From Erythrocercus mccallii (Eukaryota > Chordata > Aves > Passeriformes > Dicruridae), in assembly GCA_013397435.1 (NCBI GenBank), contig VZRG01000521.1:98244-162243 (forward strand): a DNA stretch of 64,000 bases, written 5' to 3'. The translations under genes were made by a program, and so were the position numbers. The notes below the pieces were generated by a model. The model was not told the DNA's origin and made no database searches. It was given only the letters and a program-made list of their open reading frames with translations. Below are positions 12,507-24,889 of the stretch, one piece after another; within the stretch, counting starts at the first letter, position 1; each line of letters opens with the position of its first letter.

Positions 12507-12705
12507 AGTAAATGAGGAATATTTGCAATCAAGATGAGGGCTGAGATTCACTGTGACAAATAACATCTCTGTTTTCCCCCCTTTTTTTCCTCCACTTTTT
12601 ATTGCAATTAGTTCAGTCTGTTAATAAGCAAAGGATATTTTTAGTTAATTTCAGTTCCAGTTAATTGATTCAAAAGCGAAACCCAGCAACTGAGTTAATT
12701 GATCC
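12507..12705. promoter_or_regulatory. Homeodomain-site-rich block right of the assembly gap
   Basis: AT-rich with attgcaattag, gttaataagc and two copies of gttaattgat (12660-12669 and 12694-12703). Together with 11390-11640 it brackets the gap, so the two may be flanks of one larger element. Candidate only. Confidence 0.33.
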
Positions 12706-13580
12706 ATGCGTCTTATGCTGTAGTGGCGAGGTACTCTCTGGGCAGCTGCCGCGGCTGGGGCTCAGAACAGCATGGCAAGGATGGGAAGCAGGCAAGCAGC
12801 AGAGCCCCTGCCCCGAGCACGGGGGGCAAGCACCACCCCAGCAGCTGTGCCCCTCACCCCTCGGTGCAGAAGAAGCTGCAGGGTGATGGCCTTTGCACGC
12901 CTGCCATGGGGAGCGTGCCAGCCCCGCGTGTGCACTGCAGCAGAAATGCTCTGCCCGAGAGCTGGGTGGATGGCATGCCCTGGCTGGCATGTCCAGCCTG
13001 GCACACTGATGGGCACAGCAGGAGATGGTGTTGCAGAGAAGTGTGCTCCCCGTGCTGCTTTCCACTTCCTTCGTGCTCCCTGAGCTGCCTTGGCAGAGAT
13101 GCTGGAGGGTGCATCCCTGGCCAGGGATTTTAGCTGCTATTTATAAAGCTGTTTCCATGAGTTTAATCCCCTTTTCCTCCTGTGGCAGTAAGTTCCCAAA
13201 GTTCACTACCTGCCGTGTCCAGAAGAGCTCTTTTATCTATCTCAAAAATAATCTCTTACTGTTTTCAACTGAGTGCCTCTTGTTCTTGTATTTACAGGAT
13301 TTGGTGAATGACAATTCTGTGTCCATATTATCCACTGCCTTCAGGATTTCCTAAATCTAAGCCAAATCTCCTCTTAGCCTTTTCCACCTCTGCCTGGTAG
13401 TCAGCACCATCCTTTACCTGCCTTGTGTGTTTGTAACTTGTCACAAGGGCCTGATCCATCTTTTCTTTCTGGAAAACTGGATCTCCTTACCTGGGAATTC
13501 AACACAAGAGTCTCCTGTCCCCATGCTGCTGGTGCTCAGGGTGCTCACATCCACGAGCAGACAACACTTAGCAGCATTTT
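12706..13580. other. Intergenic sequence with possible unclassified old repeat
   Basis: 12706-13020 is fairly GC-rich without clear gene structure. About 13140-13420 has wording (gagtgcctcttgttcttgta, ggatttggtgaatgacaatt, ccactgccttcaggatttcc) that I associate with an old dispersed avian repeat whose family I cannot name. No gene is supported. Confidence 0.35.
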
Positions 13581-13583
13581 CAT

Positions 13584-14320
13584 TCATAGAATCAAAGAAT
13601 AATTTGGGTGAGAAAGGACCTTTAAGATCACCAAGTCCAACCGTTAATTTAGCACTGCCAAGCACTGCGAAGCACTAAACTACATCCCCAAGTGCCACAT
13701 CTGCAGGTTTTAAATACCTCCAGGGATGGTGACTCCACCACAGCTCCAGGCAGCCTGTTCCAGTGCTTGACAACTCTTTTGGTGATGAATTTTTTCCTAA
13801 CATCCAATCTAAACCTCCCCTAGCACAGCTTGAAGCCCTTTCCTCTCATCCTATTGCTTGTTGCTTGGGAGAAGAGACCAACACTCTCCTGGCTACAGCT
13901 CCCCCTCGGTGAGTTGTGGCAAGTGAGAAGGTTCCCCCTGAGCCTCCTTTCCTCCAGGCTGAGCCTACCAGCTCCCTCAGCCACTCCTGATCAGACTTGT
14001 GCTCCAGGCCCTTCCCAGTCTCTGTCATCCTTTTCTGGACTTGATTCAGCCCCTCAATGTCTTTCTTGGACTGGGGGGCCCTGAACTGAACACAGGATGT
14101 GAGGTGCAGCCTCGCCAGTGCCCAGCACAGGGGGATGATCACTGTCCTTGTTCTAGTGGCCACACCATTGCTGATACGAGCCAGGTGTCATTGGTCTTTT
14201 TGGCCACCTGGGCACACTCTGGCTCGGGTTCAGCCAGTGCTCATCATCATCCCCAGGTCCTTTTCCTCTGGGCAGCTTTCCAGCCACTCTGCCCCAGTTC
14301 AGTGCTACATAGTCAGTCCT
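13584..14320 (-). mobile_element. CR1 LINE, about 740-bp 3' segment (minus strand)
   Basis: Starts at the inverted CR1 terminus tcatagaatcaaagaataat and runs through the known inverted 3' region: the agcttgaagccctttcctct block, gcctcctttcctccaggctg, cccctcaatgtctttcttgg, ggccaccattgc-type wording, tttttggccacctgggcaca, and gggcagctttccagccactc near 14270-14288. Identity to CR1 fades after about 14320. Open frames within it are decayed and interrupted, so it is not an active copy. Confidence 0.93.
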
Positions 14321-16225
14321 AACTGCTGCTTTTGGGATTTTTGGTTTCATGACTGCGGGCAGAGACAGCCTCCACCCTGATCCCACAGTGCTGCACACCC
14401 AGGACCTCACAGTCGAGGTCTGCACAGGCTGAGCAGCCCATGGGTCATACCTGACTTTATCAGCTGAGTTAAGAGTCCAGTGGCAATCAAGTGCACAGCT
14501 CTGCAAGTCGTTTCCTCTAGCAACAACTCCCCTAATGCCTTTCTGAAATACCTGTTGATATAGGTCTCCTGAGTTTCCTACAGGCTGCTACTGTTCCTCT
14601 TGCCTATTCCTCCTGATAGCTCCTCAAGTCAATTCACAACCACCTAATCATTTCCAGGGAAAAGACAAAACTCCTGGGGCAGATAAACCAGGACTGTCAA
14701 ACACTTGAAGAGCACAAGCCATAAATTTCATCTCACAGTAATGGCCACAGTGCAAACAAGAACACCCAGGCTACAAAACCAGGTTTGAAACAAGACATAA
14801 ATTGTGCCAGAGATAAACAAAGAGCCTTTGGGCTTCCTCTGCACCATCTTGGGGACCTGACAGGATCAGACCATATTCAGCAGGCAGCTCAGCATCTCCT
14901 GATGTCATGGCCATCCCATGCACAGAGGCTACACATCAACTCACTTTTAATAAACAAAATTTTCCTGGCAGCTCCATGGCTTCAGAAAGGGATCAAAATG
15001 CAAAACAACCCATCTCAAAGGCTACAGCAGAGGTTTTCTAAACACGGCTTGCTTAAGGCCCAGAGAAACATGGTCAGTACATGGTACAAACACACAGCAG
15101 GGGTGTGCTTGAAGCTGCCCTGCTCCTGAGCTGAGCAGGGGCCCCTCCAGCTCACACCACTCCTGCTCAGTGGCCCAAGGTGACCATGAACTGAGCCACC
15201 AGGAAACAGGGACACTCTCTGTTCTCCTCATGTCTCTGCCTTCACATCCATCTCCCCTCCAAAGCAATGGTGGCATGAGCCATCCCCGTCATGCTTGGGC
15301 ACAGCTGTAAGCTCAGATCTTTGAGAAAAACAAAAAAGTTGTTGTGTTCTCTGTTGATGTGTGGAAATAAAGTTGGAATAAAAATCTGTATCATTGAGCA
15401 TACTATTTTGTGCCTGGCCACTTCTTTCTTACTCTCATGTAGGAGTTACATTTTTAATACAAAATAATGCATTTTCAAAGGGACATTAAGGATGTTATTT
15501 CAGTCTCTGAGGGCTACCTGCCATGGCATTGAGGAGCAGTGAAAAATTCCTTGGTCTCTGCATCTGCAGTGTAACTAAGGACCTTTCTAATGAAAGAGCC
15601 TAATAAAAATAAGATTTTTCAGAAAGTGCATGCTTAAACAGTCTTCTGCAGTAGGGCCTAATGGCAAGTCCTCTGTGCCAGGAGCTCAATGTGATGCAGT
15701 TTCCCCTCTTCCCAATTTTTTAAATACGATATTGCAATGCACTAACCACAAGGCAAAAAATCAATACATAAAAAGCTGGGCAAGGAGCTGAGCTTTCTGA
15801 GTATGATTGGCTCTGAGAGCCCCCAGCATCTCTGAGGAATGAGGTGCAGGTCCCAGCCATTCAGCCAGAATTTGAAATAAGGGCAATCCTTCCCTTGTCA
15901 GAACCAGCAGGGACAGTTTGCTTTTAGTGCTCGTTGGGAAAAGTTGAAGGGAGAGGGAGCTCTTCAATAATGCTGCAAATTACCCTCACTTTAAAATGCT
16001 AGTCCTTGATTTGTCAGCCTATTTTTGAATAATTTACAGTGGATTTGGCAGGTTGCTGTGATATACAGTGTAATATGCATGTGGAACTCTTTCAAAGCAG
16101 AAGTTAATACTTTCCAGGAGAAAAAGGAAGTAATTGTGTCAAAACAAGCCTTAACCGCTGAGGTTTACCTGTTTCCTAATACACAGGAGTTTGCAAACAT
16201 GACTCCCATTAAAGCAAACGAGACA
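14321..16225. other. Intergenic sequence, nothing recognised
   Basis: 14321-14420 could be a further diverged CR1 piece (ccaccctgatcccacagtgc). The rest shows no gene, RNA or repeat that I can support. Confidence 0.4.
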
Positions 16226-16230
16226 CACAC

Positions 16231-16275
16231 ATATGAGCCTGTCTGCCTCAAGAAGAAAGGCAGACAGGCTCATAT
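16231..16275. repeat. Perfect 18-bp inverted repeat (hairpin)
   Basis: Left arm atatgagcctgtctgcct (16231-16248), 9-nt spacer (16249-16257), and exact reverse complement at 16258-16275. The match ends abruptly on the outside. No T run follows and there is no bacterial context, so it is not a terminator. Confidence 0.95.
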
Positions 16276-18150
16276 TCTTCACAAGTGCCTTTCTTGGTGT
16301 TGGATGATCAATCCACCATCTGCTTTTATTTATTCATGATTTCTCAGACTACTACAACAATATTGACATTAAATACAGCTTTGGCTTATTAATTTTTTTC
16401 ATTCATATGTATTTTAAGTCAATTTTATTGACTTCCCCTTGGCTTGCTCTTTTAGCTGTTTGCTTGTTTTCCTGGCATGCTACTTTGTGCCTACCCTTAC
16501 ATCCATTTCCAATATTTTCTTTCCAGCTCCTTGCCTCTGTTCTAGGTAGCCACTAGAGAGTAATTTTATGTTCCAGGGGCTGTGGATGAGCTGAATTCAG
16601 ACCTGTTGACCAGACTGAATATTTCCCCAGCTCAGGCTGCAGTTTTGGGTTAGTCCTGCTTATCCCAGGATCACTGAGGCTCCAGCAAGGTACTCTCAGA
16701 CCCTGTAGCTGTTCCACACTGATGGTATCAGGAAATCCACATCCCAAGCAAACCATCAGTCTCCCCCACTGGGCATATGCAGGTATGTCACTTGTTCTCA
16801 GCAGCATTTGTGAAACTCAGGACAGATATTGTTAATTCTATTTATCCCCTTTCCTATCTCAATGCCCCCAAGATCCAAGGCCTGGCTAGGACTGCACATT
16901 TGATAGCCCACCTCTGATTCTGTCCCTTCTCTTCCTCATCTCCACACCCTCCTCCTTCACCCCTTCATCACCTCTTCACCCCTTCACTGCCTCATCCCAG
17001 TTTCAAGCAACGCAGACCAAACAACTAAGCCACAAAAGGCTCCCAGCCAAGGACCAAGTCTCCTTTCAGACCTTATCCATTAATTTCAAGGCAGATTTTG
17101 CCTACAAACGTCTTCAAGTTTTGGATCTTGATCCTGTGATATCATCCGCATGCAAAGAGACAAATCTCATTCTACCCCAGCAATTCACAACCCTACACCC
17201 TTCAAAAGCTCCATATTCATTTTAGGGCATATTGTCTCCTGTAAGATGTTTTCCCTGCCTCGCCAGTAATCTTCCTTTTTCCTCTGTCTCTGCAGCCTTC
17301 TCTTGCCCGTGTCCCTCACAAGTCCCTACTCACTCCTCTTTGTGCTCTGCTCTCTGATCATTGCTTCCCCCTCTTGTCATATTCTGCACTTGTGGAGTAA
17401 CAACCTGTCACATTCATAACCTCTTAGCACCAAAAATGTTCTTTGATCTGTGTAAACTACATTTGATGCTGAAATCCTTGATATTAATATCTTTTGTTTG
17501 TGTGTCAATGTTCTCTAGAATCTAATTAAGCAATGTTTTGGGAGCATTGTATATGTTTGAACAATTTGGCAGAGCAGACAATATGAGCTATTGACCTGCA
17601 AGGATAAATTGTGCCTGCAGATTCTAGGAATTCACACGTGCATGCTTCTTTATGCTGTTTCTTCTGAAATATGTGCATTCAGAACGAGGCCTTGCTTTGT
17701 AATAATCTCTGCAAGGCTTAATCAAGTATCTGCTCGTGCTCTTTACTGTAATTGCAGTGGCAGTTACAGCAGAGCACAACAGGGGTAGGTTTAAGCTACC
17801 AACACACCCAATACTAAAATACAACAAAGAACAAGTTCTACCCATACACTAATAACAGAGATTATTCAATCAATAGCCTCTCATTATGAATGAATAGGCT
17901 AAATTGCCTTTGAATGATGTAAAGATTGACAAGGCAGGGGTCAGCCTGATATAACTACTTACCCTGATTTGACTTGAGTGATTTGAAAGGTGGCACTGAA
18001 TGGCAGCTGGGTCAGGCCTGTGGGGCTGTGCAGGTGCAGCAGTGACACCAAGGACTTCCTCAGAGGGGCACAGTGGCTCTGGGGGATGCTCAGGACCTGG
18101 CAGCAAACACTGCATACTTCTGCTGGGTTGGACCTGGAGAGGGCTTTTAA
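16276..18150. other. Intergenic sequence, partly AT-rich, nothing recognised
   Basis: AT-rich stretches at about 16340-16440 and 17440-17560. No gene supported. Long pyrimidine-rich text at about 16915-17400 is unremarkable. Confidence 0.4.
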
Positions 18151-18152
18151 AA

Positions 18153-18218
18153 GAGGGAGGGAGGGAGGGAGGGAGGGAGGGAGGGGGGGAGGGAGGGAGG
18201 GAGGGAGGGAGGGAGGGA
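18153..18218. repeat. (GGGA)n simple repeat
   Basis: About 16 tandem GGGA units with one run of seven G at about 18184-18190. A G-quadruplex-prone purine tract on the plus strand and a likely polymorphic microsatellite. Confidence 0.97.
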
Positions 18219-21200
18219 AAAAGAGAACAACAAATTATAGTAATGAGAGGTGGCTTGGCTGAGTGAGGAACTGTGCTCACACTCACTGCTGGTCCCACTC
18301 GCTGGGACAGGTCTGGTGGTTTAAGGCAAGAAAATTTGGGAAATTGGGCCATTCTGAGCTTACACCACCTGGACACCTGCTCAGATGTAGCTCCCAGGTG
18401 AGGGCAGCTCCCAGTCCTGGGTTTGTGGCCAGGCTTCCCCATTCCCATCCCACATACGTGCTGTTCAGTGGAGGATTCACTATCAGTACAGGGGCCTTAT
18501 TGCTTAAAACTCTTCAGGGAGCTGAAATCAAGGAGGACCAGGATATCAGTGACAGCAGTGATAGCCACCAGGTAGGACTGGGAACACTGGGGAATGGCCC
18601 CACAGAACTCTACAATACTGGCCTGGAAATAAGTTAGAGAGTCAGCTTGCAAGGCAGGCACATTCTGAGGGGTGGGGATAACTCACCCTAAACCACCTGC
18701 CCAATGCTGCTACAAGGACAGACCTGTGGCTGGAGCCATGAAAGTGTCTCTGCTCCTGGAGCAGCAAGCACAAACCTCAGGGTGTGTGAAATAAAGAGCA
18801 CTCTTGCACAGGAGAGGTTTGATGGAAAAGCAGGCAGGGGGTTATTACCAGGAACCAACCTCACCATCCCTCACCTCTGTTCTGCTGAACAGCCAGAGTC
18901 CCCAGGGCTAAAGTCATACTCCTGGTAAGGGCCACCAGCTGACCCAGGCACGCTCCTGGGGAGCCCTGCACCTCCTGCCAAAATCATCAGCTCCCCACAA
19001 CTGATTTCCTCAGCTGGGCACTGGCACAGCCCTGAGGGATCCACTCTGAGCCTGCCACAGAAGCTGCAGGGAGAAAAATGTTCCCTGACGAGAATCTGGA
19101 CTTTTCTAACACTGACCTAGTTTGCTGGAGGGGTTTGCCTCCTTTTTCCTGTTAACAGATAACATCCCATGGCTGTGCACAAATATACCTGCTTTGCACT
19201 GTGCCTTGGGCCACGGGCAGGTGAAGGGTCATGGGGCCTTCTCCACGGTGGGACTTTGCTTGTGCTTCTGCATGGGGAGAAACTTCCCTGAAGTGCCAGG
19301 CTTTTCCAGCATTCGGGCATCCCATCTCTGGCCTCCAGAAAGGCTGGGCTCCTCCAGAAACAGCACAGTGCCATCTGTTGGCTTCCTCACCCTGTGATGG
19401 CTCAGAACTCTCAAAAGTCCTGGGAAACTGGAGAAAAGTGGGGGGAAATAAAAGTTATGTGCACCCTGGCTTCCCCAAGCTTCTGCCTGCCCTTCTCACT
19501 GACTTCTGCAGGCTGAGATGATGGGTCTGGCAGTGGGAACACTTTGCTTTTCCATCTGATGCCTGGCAATGTGTGAGCGGGGCTGCAGCGCTGCCCTCCT
19601 GGGGCTCCGCTCCTCCAGCCTCAGCGGGGCTCTGGCAGCTCAGTCCCACTGGGATCCTGGATAATTAACTACCACCACCACCACCACGCCCCAGGGCTCC
19701 TCCTGAACAACTCCCTAGAGTTCTTTTCCAGGTGGAAATGGGGAATTTCTCAGGGATGCCTGCTGGAAGTGCTGATATCCAGAAATCCTGGGCAGAGGGA
19801 CTGCACAGGCAGTCTCTGTCTGGGGCTCATGAACCCGCATGGTAAATCCTAAAAATCTGACTTTGGCACAGCAAACTGTGCAGAAATGGCCACTTCCTGA
19901 AAAGGCTTCAGTCCAACATGCTCCTGGGTGTAGGAATGAGTGTTGTCCCCCTCTCCCTGGGCTGGCTTACTGTGTTTTATATGGGAGCACCTACACGGAG
20001 GTGGTGGGTGGATTTATTGCCGTGCATTGCCTGCACATCAGCTTCAGTGCTCAGGGATGATTCAGGTTGAATGACTCTGAACAAATGAAGATTATATTAC
20101 CACCGTACAGGATTAAGGAACGTGTCTCTGCTCCAAACATTTTTCATTGTATTAAAGAAGTAAAGGGAAAAATGCCAAAAGAAAACTGAAATTCCTAATG
20201 AGAGTTAAGAAAGAATATTTTTCTAATATTTTTTTACCCCCCTTTCTCATTAGAGGAGAAGATTTTGTAAGTAAACTCAGAGATGGTGTCCAGAAAGAGG
20301 CACTGCTGCCTGAGGCCAGGAGGGAAGTTCAGGATCCAGTGCTGATCCTGCCCAACCTCCTCTCCTGCCTTGAATTTTCCATCTGAGAATGCAGAAGATA
20401 ACATTGCCATACCCTCCACCTCACAGGAGCAACCCAGGTCTTCATTAGTTAATACCTGCAAATGGAATTTGAAGATGTAAAGTGTTCCAGAAATGTTAAA
20501 TATTATTATTATTGCTACAAAGCAAGAAGTGGAAAGAGACAGGGCTAAAGCTCAGTGGAAGAGATCTCTTGTTACTGATAAAACAGTGTCTTGAATGACG
20601 TATGGATAGAAAGTTTACACCATTTCCACAGAAGAATGCAATTGTCACCTGGAATGGTTTCACTCTCTAAGTTCACTCGTGTCCAGACCAGCCATGTTTA
20701 GTTTGGAGGAGGCAAAAGCAGCAGAGAGGACAAGAGAGGGTGAAGCTGAAGTGTCCCCATCCACATCTGTCCACCCCTGGAGCCGAGCTGGGGGCTCTCT
20801 TCCCATCCCCAGTGCCCAGTGTATCTGCAGCAGCAGCTCTTTGCTGCTCTCTACCCAGAAATGGCATTTTTCCACTCTGGAAAGAGAGACTGGGGAGATC
20901 CCTGCAAAGTGTCACCGTGTTATTTAATAAGCCAGGCTGGTGAGCTTGGCAGCACGGAGTGAAGGATGGGCATCCCGCAGGTCTCAGCCCTGGCACCACT
21001 CAGTGAGGAAAGCTCCTGAGTTGCACATCCAGGCAGATGTCCTTGTGCTCAGGACAACAGTGTTGGGGCTCCAGTGGCCACAGGCCAGACACCAGGGAGC
21101 CAGCCTGAGAGAAATCTTCTAACATTTTCTACATTAATATTAAGTGGAGGGAACATTTGAGTCACTGTTTCCGAGCTGAGATGTTGTGCTTGTTTCTGCG

Positions 21201-21545
21201 CTCTCCCAGGGGATGAGCTCCAGCCACCAGGATGTGGCAGGGGATATTTCTTTTTAGACTATGCTTAATAATTTTTTTGAATCTAAGTAGACCTAAATTT
21301 TTAAAAGAATTAATTTCCTTATCTCTTTCATCACTAAACCCTCAAATATTTTTGAAATATACAAAGGGCAGCAGCACCCAGTGATCCAAGCTGCATTTTG
21401 GGAGTGAGGATGCTGCACACCAGGGTGAGCCTGAGCGAGGAGGTGGCCAAATCTGTGCCTCAGTTTCCCTTCCCATGAGATGCAGCCAACACCTTCTGAC
21501 CCATGTGCAAAACCACCTCCTAAACCACGCATGAAAGGCCTTACA
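18219..21545. other. Intergenic sequence, nothing recognised
   Basis: About 3.3 kb without a supported gene. It includes a short (ACC)n tract at 19671-19687. A fragment near 21430-21490 (ctgtgcctcagtttcccttc) resembles the tail of an old MIR/L3-type repeat, but is too short to call. Confidence 0.4.
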
Positions 21546-21547
21546 CA

Positions 21548-21780
21548 AGTAGTTATTAATATTAATAATAATAATTGTTGTTGTTACTAAGCCAAGTATA
21601 AAAATAATTTTTCATAGAAACAAAGTACCCTGTCTCGTGGTGATAGATTACACGATGCTAGAAATTACTCACAGTATGAAGCTGGTTTCCAGTCTGGCTC
21701 TTTTCAATAAATTATAGACCGAGCCCCGAGTGAGTACAGTTTACCAAAGTAAATTCAAAATAGACAGAAAGTATATTCTC
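21548..21780. repeat. AT-rich tract with TAA and TTG microsatellites
   Basis: Around 21553-21590 there is attaatattaataataata followed by a short (TTG)n run, within generally AT-rich DNA that abuts the CpG island to its right. Confidence 0.6.
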
Positions 21781-21939
21781 CCATCAATTGTGCTCACGAC
21801 CATTCGGGGTTTGCTCCTGAGAAGAAGTTAAATATCCCCCAGCAGTTTCCCAGAACCTTTTGCTGGGGCTGGTGGGGACATTGCCGGGCAGGTGGCAAAG
21901 GGAAGCAGGGGATCCTGGTGGGGATGGGGTCTGTGTGGA

Positions 21940-22600
21940 AGGGGACGTGTCCCCACCACCACCCCCGAGCGCTGCTCTGCCCTCGCCCGCTGCTCCCACC
22001 ACCCCACCGGGGATGGCCGCATCTCCCCTCGCACCACCGCTTCGTTTATTCTTCTCATTTTGGGGGGGTTCTACGCCCTTCTTTATCCGCTGGGTTCCTT
22101 CCAGACGGGGCTGCCGCCTCTCCCGGGCGCTGCCCGCGGGCAGGTGCGGGCAGAGCGCAGCATATGCCGCGGCTTTGGCAGCGCCGGCTGCGGCCGCGGC
22201 TCCCGCGCGTCTCGCCGGGCAGCGCTCAGCTGGGACCTGGCGCCGCTCGCAAACACCATCTGGCCTTGGCAGGCCCGAGGAGCCTTCCCCGGCAGCGCCA
22301 GCCCGGTGCCAGCCGCGCTCGGCACGGCCACGGGGCCGCTGTGCCGCCGGGGACAGCGCGCCCAGAAGGGAGCGGGCGCTAAGGGGGGTTCCTCGCCTCC
22401 TGGCACCGTGAGAAGGGGAGCCTTTGGCAGCCCCCAGGTGAGCTACGGCAGCTCGGGCATCCTCTCCTGTCCCCACAGGAGCGGCCAAGTCCCTCCAGCA
22501 TCAGGCGATGGGGAGGTGGTGGCAGGGAGCCCTCCTTGGGCTGCTGCACATCACAGCGAGGCAGCAGCCTCTGCTTCCAGCGCCTGAACCCGCTGCGTGC
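21940..22600. promoter_or_regulatory. CpG island, possible promoter or enhancer
   Basis: The densest CpG content in the window, strongest at 22090-22400 (many CGC/GCG triplets, cgcgcgtctcgccgggcag, ggctgcggccgcggctccc). On the plus strand a good splice donor, CAG then GTGAGC, has its GT at 22438-22439, so a first exon of an unannotated non-coding transcript is possible. Long open frames on both strands are explained by GC richness. No TATA box or known gene start is recognised. Confidence 0.6.
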
Positions 22601-22812
22601 GGGCAGGACGAGAGCCGCAAATGGGAATTAGTTATGGCAAAATGAATCTCTCTGCCTGGTGGGTCTGTCCTGGAAAGCTGCCCTGTGCCTCTGACTGGCA
22701 CAGCACACCTGGGATAGGTGGTTATGTGTGCAGTGCCCTGTCTCCTCCTCCCTGAGTAAGTACCAGCACTAAAAACATTTCTGGGTGTCTGGAGTAAGGT
22801 CAAAAGGAATTA

Positions 22813-22885
22813 AAAGAAATAAAACAAAACACCCCCCCCCACCCCAAAAAAAAAAACAAACCCCAACCAACCAAACAAAAATCCA
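22813..22885. repeat. Low-complexity A/C tract
   Basis: Runs of C and A (aaaacaccccccccccacccc-like text, then poly-A, then ccaaccaaccaaac). Low-complexity sequence without gene content. It could be a degraded microsatellite or insertion tail. Confidence 0.8.
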
Positions 22886-24885
22886 CAACGAAACACCTGA
22901 AGCCTGCCTGGCATTCTAACAATGTCCATGAGGGCAGAGTCCATAGCCACTACAAATCTGTGCAGGATATGTCCCACTGAAGGACTTTAGGATAAACCAA
23001 AGTCCATCTGGTTTGCTTTCCGTGATGCTCACACATTTTGCTTGCACATGGATCACAGCCCCGTGAATCCCACCCTCCTCCAGGAAAGCCCTGCTCCTGC
23101 CATCACTCCCAAATCCCTTCCCACTGAGGACTGGCAGGAAAGGAGTGGCATGACCTCACATGTGCAATGCCAAACTCTGGGACCAGCTCTGGGCTGGAAA
23201 TACTTGAACTGTGGTGAGAGATGCCTCTGCTCTCACTGAGCTGTCCAGTGCTCCCAACTCTCTGCCAAAGTGTGGTCACAATTTACAAACACATTTGCAA
23301 AGGAAAAGGGCACGGGAAGGTGCAGGGAGAAGTGCTTCCCTCCCTTCTGTGTGCAGAGAGGGGCCATTCCCACAGGCTGCAACAGCCTCTGCAAAGCCTG
23401 ACCATCGTGGGGGGGCGAAATGCAGGAGGCAAAGTTTTCTGGAATGAGCTGTGCTTGCAAACATCCTGTCTTCCCCTGGGAAAAAGGGGTTTCCTCCACC
23501 TCCTCAGCTACAGCAGCAGCAGCAGCAGTTGTGAGTCAGCAGGGCGAGGTGTATTTTGGCTTCTGGAGGGATTCTTTCCAACCTTCTCACCCTCATGAAT
23601 GGCCTCACTGCAGCAAAGCAGCCCCTGAGCTGGGTGCTCTGGAGAGCAGGCAGTGGGTGCTGGCCATGAGGGCAATCCTCACCCTCCTCTGTCCAGGCAC
23701 CTCTCCCAACTCACACAGAAATTCTCATCTCTTCCTAGGCAGTTCCACCGGAAACTGCCATATCCCTAAAAGTAACTTGCACCTACAGAAAGTGGCAGTG
23801 TGACGTCAGCAGCTGCAAGTGACTTCTTTTGTGTGTGTTCAAAGCCAGAGAACACAGCTAAGTGGCTTGGACACCGGGACCCTGCGGTCCTGAGCAAAGC
23901 TGTGCATCATCTGTGCAACTGCACAGAAAATAAGCATGCAAAGTCATGGCTGCAATGGAGCAGAGCATCTCACAGGGTCCATTTGCTGCTATTTGCCAGC
24001 AAATTCTGGTTGCAATTGCAAGACAAGTGTCAGCAACACTACACCAAACCTCACCTGCCAAGACCCATCGCTACAAACCCAAAGCTGACCTCTCTTTCTC
24101 TTGCTCTTGAGAAGGAAATGCTCTGATTTCTTCCTTGCCAGATCCTGATCCCCAAATGCAAACAAAACTCAAGTTTTGCCAGATCCTTGTGTGCCAGAAG
24201 CTGTGACCTCTAAACAGCACGGCACTGCAGACAACTTTGTGTAGCACAGATATATCTACCTATAGCTAAATAATCTATGTTTATATATAAATATGTACTA
24301 CACAACAGGCCATTTTGCATGTAGAGCAGCTTAAAGGCAGACTGACCCCAAACTTACTTGAAGACCTTTAGCTGCCAGGCCTCTCTAACAGCATGGCCAT
24401 CCCCTCTGGGGTCTGTCTAGCCTGGGAGGATACTGACAAAGGAGAAAGAAGAATGACAGATGCTCCCCGTGCATGGAGGCAAATAGAGACGGGATGAGGG
24501 GAAAATGGGAGCCTAAAGGGAAAGAAAATGAGTGTGCATGCACACACACACACATATGCACACAAAGACAGGCAAGACAAAGGCAAAGGGGGATAAGCAA
24601 GAGGAGGGGAGCTGGAGAAACCACCCGACGTGCTTGGCGAGGGCTGCTCGCAGCAGCATCTCGTGCTGCTTCGTGAGATCCATCCAGGACATATCTGCAT
24701 CGGTGAACCAGAATCCTGACACCGGTCCCTTTGATAAATATTTATCATGCCTGGCTCTCTATCACTTCAGTTTCCACCAGATTAACCTCGATTCTTCCAA
24801 CAAAAAATGCCCTGATGTTCTGCCTGACACACACACGCCACACTGACCTTCCTCCTCCGGATTCCCTAAGGCCCTCACTCCCGTT
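22886..24885. other. Intergenic sequence, nothing recognised
   Basis: No gene supported. It includes a short (CA)n tract at 24539-24554 and a CpG-bearing stretch at about 24620-24730 next to ttgataaatatttatcatgc, which may be a small regulatory element. Confidence 0.4.
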
Positions 24886-24889
24886 CAGC

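Noticed and set aside
11564..12566. Open frames of 284-322 codons across the N run
   Set aside because: Most of each frame is unknown sequence, so they carry no information.
13846..14163. A 105-codon minus-strand frame
   Set aside because: It lies wholly inside the decayed CR1 3' segment.
16231..16275. The perfect hairpin as a microRNA precursor or bacterial terminator
   Set aside because: The stem is too short and too perfect for a pre-miRNA, there is no T run, and the context is vertebrate.
21784..22488. 234-codon minus frame and 231-codon plus frame in the CpG island
   Set aside because: Overlapping frames on both strands with Ala/Gly/Pro/Arg-rich content are expected from GC richness. 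No domain or exon limits are seen.
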